From positions 69,281,501-69,345,500 of the forward strand of contig NC_069369.1 of NCBI RefSeq assembly GCF_021730395.1: a stretch of 64,000 nucleotides of DNA. The letters are read 5' to 3'. Of the stretch, positions 57,150-64,000 are shown one piece after another (the first letter of the stretch is position 1; the number at the start of each line of letters is the position of its first letter). The notes beneath the pieces are model-generated. The model did no database searches, had not been told where the DNA came from, and saw nothing but the letters and a program-made list of their open reading frames with translations. The stretch is from Mercenaria mercenaria. Taxonomy: Eukaryota > Mollusca > Bivalvia > Venerida > Veneridae. The position numbers were made by a program, and so were the translations under genes.

Positions 57150-57890
57150 TTTATTTCATCAAATCAACATAATATTTATGTCTGTTTCTATTATTTATTT
57201 TTTTTTTGCTATGTCGTTTTCTTATTCATTTTTATATGTCAAAGAAAGGTCGACAACCCTATCTGTCTTATTAACTTTATACTGTTGGTTGTTTCCCTTC
57301 CATCGTTGACGTACAAAGTTACGATGCTGGTCATACAATAATGAAATATAAGAACAATTATCAAGGGGCAGTTTTGGCCGCAATTATATTTACATGCAAT
57401 TAAAATGTTGTGTGATCAATTAAATTGGCTGTGAGTAATGGGTTGGGTGATGGACATTCCGTTTTTCAGATTTTATTAGAAGTGAGTTTAACATTCATAA
57501 ATGCATTGAATATTGCAAACTTAAAAAGTAAAGGAAGAAACTTTGTATGCTTTAGGATGGCAAAATCGTTTGAAAAAAACTACAGATTGTGCTTGTGTCT
57601 GTAAGCTGGTGTCCTCCGAGACCGAAGCTTGAAGGAAGGTCTGTGTAAGCACATACATATGTATATTCGAATTATTATTCAAAGTTTCCTATGAGTAGGA
57701 ATAGGATTTCATTTCTTTTTACAAGTATGTGAAAAAAATGTGAACTGAGAACGCAATGTAGTCCTATAATGCTGTGTTACGCATGCAAATGGTAGCAACG
57801 CAATTTGGTAATAAGTACCACAATTCCACCGAATCACTGTAAGAAAGATGTGTTGTAATTGTGCATATGATTTGATAAAAGTCATTAAAT
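57150..57890. other. 3' flank of the fucosyltransferase, no gene
   Basis: AT-rich. No canonical AATAAA was found within the first 200 bp, so the polyadenylation site is not assigned. Confidence 0.4.
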
Positions 57891-58125
57891 GAGCCATGCC
57901 ATGAGAAAACCAACATAGTGGGTTTGCGACCAGCATGGATCCAGACCAGCCTGCGCATCCGCGCAGTCTGGTCAGGATCCATGCTGTTCGCTAACAGTTT
58001 CTCCAATTCCAATCGGCTTTACAAGCGAACAGCATGGATCCTGACCAGACTGCGCGGATGCGCAGGCTGGTCTGGATCCATGCTGGTCGCAAACCCACTA
58101 TGTTGGTTTTCTCATGGCATGGCTC
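57891..58125. repeat. Palindromic repeat, copy f
   Basis: Near-perfect palindrome with ends GAGCCATGCCATGAG and CTCATGGCATGGCTC. AAAT flanks both sides. Both arms share a change relative to other copies (CATG instead of CGCA), as expected if arms are kept alike by conversion or hairpin repair. Confidence 0.9.
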
Positions 58126-58739
58126 AAATGTTATTTTTAATGTTTGTAGACATATTATCGTCACAATTTAATGGTCTTTGTTATATTTGAATACATTTTA
58201 AACCTATTTGTTTAGTTTTAGTGTTAAAAGCATAGTGCAGTCTTAAGATGATCCTGAGATTAGTGTAAAAATGAAGTCTACTGATAATACTGATACATGT
58301 AAGTGGATCAGATAATATGATGTAGCATCTACTCTCAAGCAATACATTGCAATGTTGTTATAATGTTGTTGCTTTTTTTATAATAAATATTGTCATTAAC
58401 GAAGGTAACGTAAATAACATAACTGTTTGTCCTTCTGGATGAAAGTATCTGGAATATAGTATTTCATATCATTTAAATGAAGGGGTCACACTTACAGACA
58501 ATTTATTGTCTTAAAATATACACTGACCGTTTCAGACAAAAACACTGTTACATATCATGAACTTGATGCATTTGCAGTAACGCTCAGTGCTAAAATGTCA
58601 CAAAACTAGGTTGAATGTACTTTTCAGCAATTGTCAATTTTTATTTCTATTTTTTACAAATTACGTTCGCTTTGACGGGGGACAACTTATTGAGAATATT
58701 TTAAGTACCGGTATCCGGTCGTTTTGTTTGTTTGTTTGT
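58126..58739. other. No gene seen
   Basis: AT-rich; 58560-58690 resembles 3525-3640 (old dispersed repeat). A TTTG run lies near 58725-58740. Confidence 0.45.
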
Positions 58740-58940
58740 TTTTAATTAAGCTGTTTTTCAGCAGTAAATCAGTTATGTAACGGCGGGCCGTTAACTTTAC
58801 CATGCAGTGTTCCTGGATTCTGCACCAGTACAAACCTGTTCTCCACAAGTAACTGCCAACTTCCCCACTTGATTTAGAGGTGGAGCACGAATGATTTCAG
58901 ACACAATGTCTTTTATCAAATAGTCACAGAGAACATAGAT
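58740..58940 (-). repeat. SINE family A fragment without tRNA head
   Basis: It shares the central domain with 11975-12216: on the plus strand GTTATGTAACGGCGGGCCGT, GTGTTCCTGGATTCTGCACC, AAGTAACTGCCAACTTCCCC and ATGATTTCAGACACAATGTC. The tRNA-derived head is missing. Confidence 0.7.
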
Positions 58941-59339
58941 GTTGTTCGTTTATAAAATATTTCTGCGGCTTCCAAAGGATCTTTTTACAGATTTTATTCA
59001 TGATATACTGATTAATTAAGACTGATTAATTAAGACTTTTGCAACTGAGTTGGTGGTATACCGGTTTGTGATCTTCTTGCTGAACACTAACCTTGAATTC
59101 AGTTAAAGATATTTCGGCAAAGATTAAAGACCTGCTCCAGTCATACATTTTAACCTTAAATTGTCACTAAAAAAGCATGAAATTCCTGACTATGAACAGC
59201 GACGCCTGTCAAAATAGTCTATTTTGTATAAAATTCTGTATAAAATACCTGTAGTTTTGCATGCTTTTCAGTGAAAATTTAAAGTTAAAAGGTCGGACTG
59301 GAACAGGTCTTTAATCTTTTCCTTTTACAAAATACAATA

Positions 59340-59740
59340 GTTATAGACCTATTACAGGTTTTATGCTTTTGTGTGTGTCAATAGGTCAAGGTCACAGTGA
59401 CAAGGGGCTGAACATGTTTTCCAGACTTTTAGTCATAAACTAAAATAAGCCTAACACACATACTAAGTATCACTAGAAACAGATTTTTATTAATTTTGAT
59501 ACAAAGGCTCAAAGGTAGTATGTTTTTCGTTTCTGTATTCATAGCCACAGAGGTCAATAGCTATGACTTTCAAATTTTACAGGACAACTAATCACTACTT
59601 GAAGGGATCTTTATTGATTTTGGATCAGTAGGTCAAAGGTCATGGTATAGGGACCTAGTGACTGAAAATTGTTTCCGAACTGTTAGTCATAAAGTTTAAT
59701 AGCTATGGCTTTTAAACTCATCAAATGGCTATATAAATGC
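59340..59740. repeat. Degenerate satellite-like units with AGGTCA boxes
   Basis: Diverged units containing AATAGGTCAAGGTCACAGTG, GATTTTTATTAATTTTGAT, and GATCAGTAGGTCAAAGGTCA. Similar words follow the SINE at 59975-60150. They resemble decayed arrays of the satellite-bearing elements. No gene. Confidence 0.5.
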
Positions 59741-59752
59741 TAATTTCCTATT

Positions 59753-59959
59753 AGTTTATACTAATTTGTTTTAGCTCGATTGTGATGAAAGCTTCAAGCT
59801 TATTGGAACCACTCTCGAGTCTGCTTCCCGGAAAAAAACGGTACTGGTGTCATATGAGAAGTCATGATCGTGACCCATTGGGGCTCGAACCCACGACCTC
59901 TGGATTGAGCGGCCGACACCTTATCCACTAGACCACCGCTTTCTTTTACTTTAATTCCT
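59753..59959 (-). mobile_element. tRNA-derived SINE, family B, second copy
   Basis: Same family as 29172-29371: B-box region GTGGGTTCGAGCCCC on the minus strand. Flanked by a 12 bp duplication TAATTTCCTATT (59741-59752, 59960-59971). Confidence 0.85.
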
Positions 59960-60169
59960 TAATTTCCTATTGATTGTGGCTTAAAGGTCAAGATCACAGG
60001 GATTTGACTTACTTCTGGTATTGTTTCGTTTCCAGGCACTTTGTCAGATACTGTAGTATAACAATCCTTCAAACTTTACACAGTGACTACGTACCACTTG
60101 AGGGAGATACCTTGTGATTTTATTATGGCAGTAACTCACATGTCATTGTCACGGGTATAAACCCAAAAA

Positions 60170-60760
60170 CCCACAATTTTGCTTCCAGTTTTGTCTCTTA
60201 ATATTTTATCTTAGTATCTTAGTATTCCTAATCCACATCACACAAATCCCACCCGTCACATATCCTATACAACTCTCTCTGTCACTGCACTTTTTACTTT
60301 CAGATCAGTTTCTTGGTATGGTATCTTAGTTTCCCTCATCCGCAGTGCATCCCAAGATACCTCCGATACCACATCTCCACATTTGTATCTTTCAGTTCAA
60401 TTTCATGATAATATAGCTTGGTATCTCTTAACGGTATCTCTAACCCCAACGCATTACCCTCCTCCACCTTTCCGCCCCTGTGGTATTTTTTGTTTTAATT
60501 CTATTTCTTGATACTTTTTCTTGATATCTCTCAACCACATCCCGCACCCCTGTACATAACCGCTTTCCCCAACCTTTCCGCGCTGTATTTTTAGTTGTTA
60601 CTTGTTTCTTAGTATCAATAACCTTTCCCCGATATTTGTAATTTTTATAATTTTACCTGTAGTCTCTTGTATTTCTTAATATATTTTACATCCCCCCCCC
60701 CCCCCCCCCCCCCCCCACCACACACACACTTCTGTACTCTGTCCCACACCCCCTTCCCCA
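60170..60760. repeat. C/T-rich degenerate repeat and poly-C run
   Basis: Loosely repeated units with TTCTTGGTATGGTATCTTAG, CCCTCATCCGCAGTGCATCC and TTGATATCTCTCAACCACAT, then a run of 25 C at 60692-60716 and a CACACA stretch. Noncoding. Confidence 0.6.
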
Positions 60761-61669
60761 CTCAACACATTCAAACCTTCAAAGTAATTGCTGTTTTAAT
60801 AATGCCTATTTTTACTATCCTGTCCCATTCTGCATGTGAACAAATATATTATTCCGCGTCAGACTGATATAACCTTGAGAGGAGATCAGATTCCAGGGTT
60901 ACCATTCCAAAAATGCGACTTTATCATTGATCAGTTAAGGATACGCTCAAGCTCAACCAACCATTTCAGTACTGCAGATTTAAATTTTTATTTCTTAAAT
61001 GAAGATTTTAGATCAGATTCCGTGATTCTGTGCTCAGTTTTGAAATTGAGTAATAACATGGTCACAATCTCTATTTTATACTAATTCGGCCACGATACTA
61101 CATGATCAGCCCTCTCAGCCCCCTTCACCACCACCACCACCATCGCCACCAGTCTTGAAAGCAACGCACTATTTTTGTTATATGGACAAAAATTAGATTC
61201 AGTTATAGGAAAAGGAAATGTTATTCTAATGTAAAACTTTTAAAACAATTTGATTTTAATGGAAGAAAAACCAAACACTTATCGAAGAGCATTTTGTCAC
61301 AAAACTTGCTGCTAATGACTGTCGGTAATTTTATATGAAAGCCGTTGCCAAATCATTTACAACACTGAAATGTTCAAAAGTAACAATGGTAAGTCATTGT
61401 GGCAGCAGTGCATGTATAAATGAAGTCATTAATACACTATCGAACTAAGAAACCAGTTCCTGGTTCTCCAAATAAAAAAGAATATTAACATTGCGGTAAG
61501 AGCGCTTTATGCCTGACACGCTAAATAACCAGGGAAAGTTTCTGGAATTGGAGCGTCTTCCGTATCTTAAACTATCTTCCCACTAAGATTACTTACGGTC
61601 TTCTGGAGGAGCCGCCCATATAGTTTACCGGTGGCGACTATAAATAAGCTTAACCTTAAGCCTGCTTGC
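60761..61669. other. No gene seen
   Basis: Plus-strand open frames at 60667-61084 start in the poly-C tract and have no domain. A CAC/CAT run lies at about 61128-61150. Confidence 0.4.
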
Positions 61670-61675
61670 GGTAAG

Positions 61676-61765
61676 TGATGTTGCCTAGTGATGGTGTCTA
61701 GTGATGGTGTCTAGTGATGGTGTCTAGTGATGTTGCCTAGTGATACTGTCTAGTGATGGTGTCTA
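61676..61765. repeat. 15 bp minisatellite
   Basis: About six units of TGATGGTGTCTAG with variants (TGATGTTGCCTAG, TGATACTGTCTAG). Confidence 0.85.
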
Positions 61766-61784
61766 GTGCAGACTAAGATCAGCC

Positions 61785-61930
61785 AGCACGTCCGTACAGG
61801 TTAATCATAGTCTGCACTGTTCGCTATTTAGTCGGTAAATTTTCAGTGAACACCCTTTGAATGATAAGTGGTACTGCCCAAACTGAATGATTGACCAGTT
61901 CATTTTAGATATTTAGCAGGGTAAAGGTTA
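61785..61930. repeat. Dispersed repeat family C, reverse orientation
   Basis: TAAATTTTCAGTGAACACCC, TTTGAATGATAAGTGGTACT and TTTAGCAGGGTAAAGGTTA are the reverse of the words at 7375-7530. Confidence 0.65.
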
Positions 61931-62366
61931 GATACAAACAAACTGTCGAATTACTATTAATTAAGTAAAATGAACTTCTATGGCTTTTTGATTTGTACAT
62001 TTTTTGTTGTTGTTTTTTTTTTGTTTGTTTAAAAGAAATTTATTCTAGTAACGTAAATCGGTCTTCTGCGTCGGCCCTGCCGTACCATTCCGAATAGATT
62101 TATGGTAAGAAATCTCTATCAGGGGGTGCATAAACTCTACATTTATTTGCTATTTTCGCATTTCCATGGGAATTTCTTTATACAATGGTTTTGAAAACTT
62201 TTAAAGTGCCTGATAACGCATTACAACTCAGTGAAAATTGCCATTTAATGTAGAATGGAAAAGAAAATGCATTAACTTCTTCGACACCATCTATACCGCT
62301 GTAAATTCAGAACATAATATATTGAAAGGCTTTTTGTGAGTAACTCCTCTCACGAAATTAATAACT

Positions 62367-62601
62367 GAGCCGTGCCATGAGAAAACCAGCATAGTAGCTT
62401 TGCGACCAGCTTGGATCCAGACCAGCCTGCGCATCCGCGCAGCCTGATCAGAATCAATGCTGTTCGCTAACAGTATCACTAATTCCAGCAGGCTTTGAAA
62501 GCGAACAGCATGGATCCTGACCAGACTGCGCGGATGCACAGGCTGGTCTGGATCCATTCTGGTTGCAAAGCCACTATGTTTGTTTTCTCATGGCACGGCT
62601 C
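62367..62601. repeat. Palindromic repeat, copy g
   Basis: GAGCCGTGCCATGAG ... CTCATGGCACGGCTC. Flanks do not show the AAAT duplication of copies a, e and f. Confidence 0.85.
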
Positions 62602-64000
62602 AATTCGATTTTATCTTAAAAGAAATGTCACAGAAATTTTCTCCTCTAAAACTTATACAGAAAAAATAATTTGATTTTCATAATACTAGACAAGATAATT
62701 GGCACCATTTTAATGTATAAAGTTCTTCATAAATCAAGTTAATAACAGCACCGTCTACTAATCCTTGTGGCTCTTTAAACTTGAGTTGTTAGTATGGATT
62801 CCATTTTATGTCAAGATGATAAAACTTCAATTCCAATCCTCTCCTATTATGCCATTTCTCAACAGACATATTGCCCTTTTTAAACAGAGATTGAATCCCA
62901 ATAAATCCCGATTTGCCCTGATCCCCAAATTAAATGAAGTAATTATTTTGCGTTCGTGGACAAATAAACACGAAGGCAAATCCGTTCTTCAATTAACTTA
63001 GAACGAAATACAAGATGATAAAACGCGAATAAAATTGCGTGTCAATGGTATGAGTAAAATCGCATTAGATTGAAGTCAAATCACGTCGTCACAATAAAAC
63101 TCCTTTTAAAGCCATGGTATTAAATACAAAGCGAACCATCAACTCCCCATAGGTTCGAACGCTATTAGAATCTCGCAGAATCTCGTAGTATGTCGCGAGA
63201 GGCTGACAAGCGTTCCCTAATTGGTCTTGAAAAGAGGATGATGGCGGTGTTCGCGGTAATAGGCAAGTAATAGCTTAATGTCTGAATCCATCTAGCGGCA
63301 ATTTCCGCGAACGAGACATTTTACAAATGAACAATTTCTCTTTAATTACTATTCCGAGACTAGTAATGATAAATGAATAGATATACGAGAAGTTAGTTGG
63401 CTTCATCACAAGGTTTATTCAGCGTCTCCGACTTAATGCTATATTTATTTTATCTATTCTCAGCAAAAATAATTCTCCAATTTGTATTGTAAATTAATAT
63501 ATCGCATTAAAGGCCGCAATTTAATGGGGGTAAATAGATATGAAAAGACTTTTGCGTCAATTTGAAAAGAAAGAAATTCGCCGTTCCTGAAAACAGCAAA
63601 TTGAAACCGGAAATAGGTGATATTTGTCTAGCGGCGAGATTTGGAAAATCCCATTAAAGAAATTCTATTTTATGCTTAAAGAAGAGAATATGCGAGGATA
63701 AGTGATTTTTCTAAACTATACCTATGATTATTACCATTGCAATATACTTGTCTGAGAAAACATTTGTCTTAAATGATATAGAAAACTAGATCAAGTCTGT
63801 GACCTGTAAAATCTATGGCTTACTGAATTTTCATAAGAAACATATTTTTGTTATAAATAACGCGTTTTCCTTTGTATATAAACCGAATAAAAATTATCAG
63901 ACTTCATTAGAAATATGATGGAAGTATCTTTTGGTCTGGAAAATGCATGTTTACCGTCTTCAAATAGTTTTCACATAGTTCTTGATTGAATGCGTGCACA
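62602..64000. other. No gene seen
   Basis: AT-rich noncoding sequence. The frame 62765-63001 has no splice or domain support. No repeats of the families above were recognised. Confidence 0.45.

Noticed and set aside
57764-58190. Several open frames (MDPDQTARMRRLVWIHAGR and similar) at 11194-11556, 23516-23758, 25205-25411, 52177-52473, 57764-58190 and 62291-62557
   Set aside because: They are translations of the palindromic repeat and occur on both strands of every copy.

Overview
This is a window of animal nuclear DNA, AT-rich and packed with repeats. It is most probably from a bivalve mollusc. The reasons are ~160 bp satellite-like monomers carrying TGACCTTGACCTTTGA boxes inside short mobile elements (like the BIV160/pearl repeats known from clams and oysters), many copies of a GAGCC...GGCTC palindromic repeat, tRNA-derived SINEs, a Penelope-like element, mariner and hAT relics, and long introns. 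The species is inference. I saw no bacterial genes, CRISPR arrays, intact tRNA or rRNA genes, and no retrovirus or LTR-type element.

Two host genes can be supported. (1) On the minus strand, 43928 down to at least 26366, ten exons can be joined with intact GT-AG sites and one unbroken reading phase. They encode at least 582 residues of a type II membrane protein: a basic cytoplasmic tail, one transmembrane helix, a Thr/Pro-rich stalk with a poly-Thr tract, then four tandem cysteine-rich domains. Each domain is encoded by an exon pair split right after its third cysteine. I do not recognise this domain. (2) On the plus strand, 55692-57149, an intronless coding region encodes a GT10 alpha-1,3-fucosyltransferase with an unusual extra hydrophobic segment at its C-terminus.

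Layout: 1-2060 is a dead LINE and 4003-5650 a dead mariner. 6295-14132 and 14265-34408 are two copies of a ~7.8 kb unit in direct tandem. Each copy carries a version of exon 10 and of a possible last exon of the cysteine-rich gene. Copy 1 has almost no later insertions. Copy 2 has grown to 20 kb by a Penelope-like element with a hammerhead ribozyme motif, four satellite-bearing elements, a SINE, an uncharacterised 1.8 kb piece, and a LINE that itself holds a fifth satellite-bearing element. The rest of the cysteine-rich gene fills 35396-43928. Twin hAT elements with perfect 8 bp target duplications lie at 44967-46161 and 47462-48653. The fucosyltransferase follows, and 57150-64000 is repeat-rich noncoding DNA.

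The most promising new material is the cysteine-rich repeat protein. Its domain is built from symmetric (phase 1 to phase 1) exon pairs, the local tandem duplication has copied its 3' exons, and one of its splice acceptors has been amplified into a small tandem array. Second is a group of elements that share no sequence at their ends but have one layout: hairpin, subterminal inverted repeat, satellite array, inverted repeat, TAAAA. They insert between two A's without target duplication, which suggests Helentron-like non-autonomous elements.
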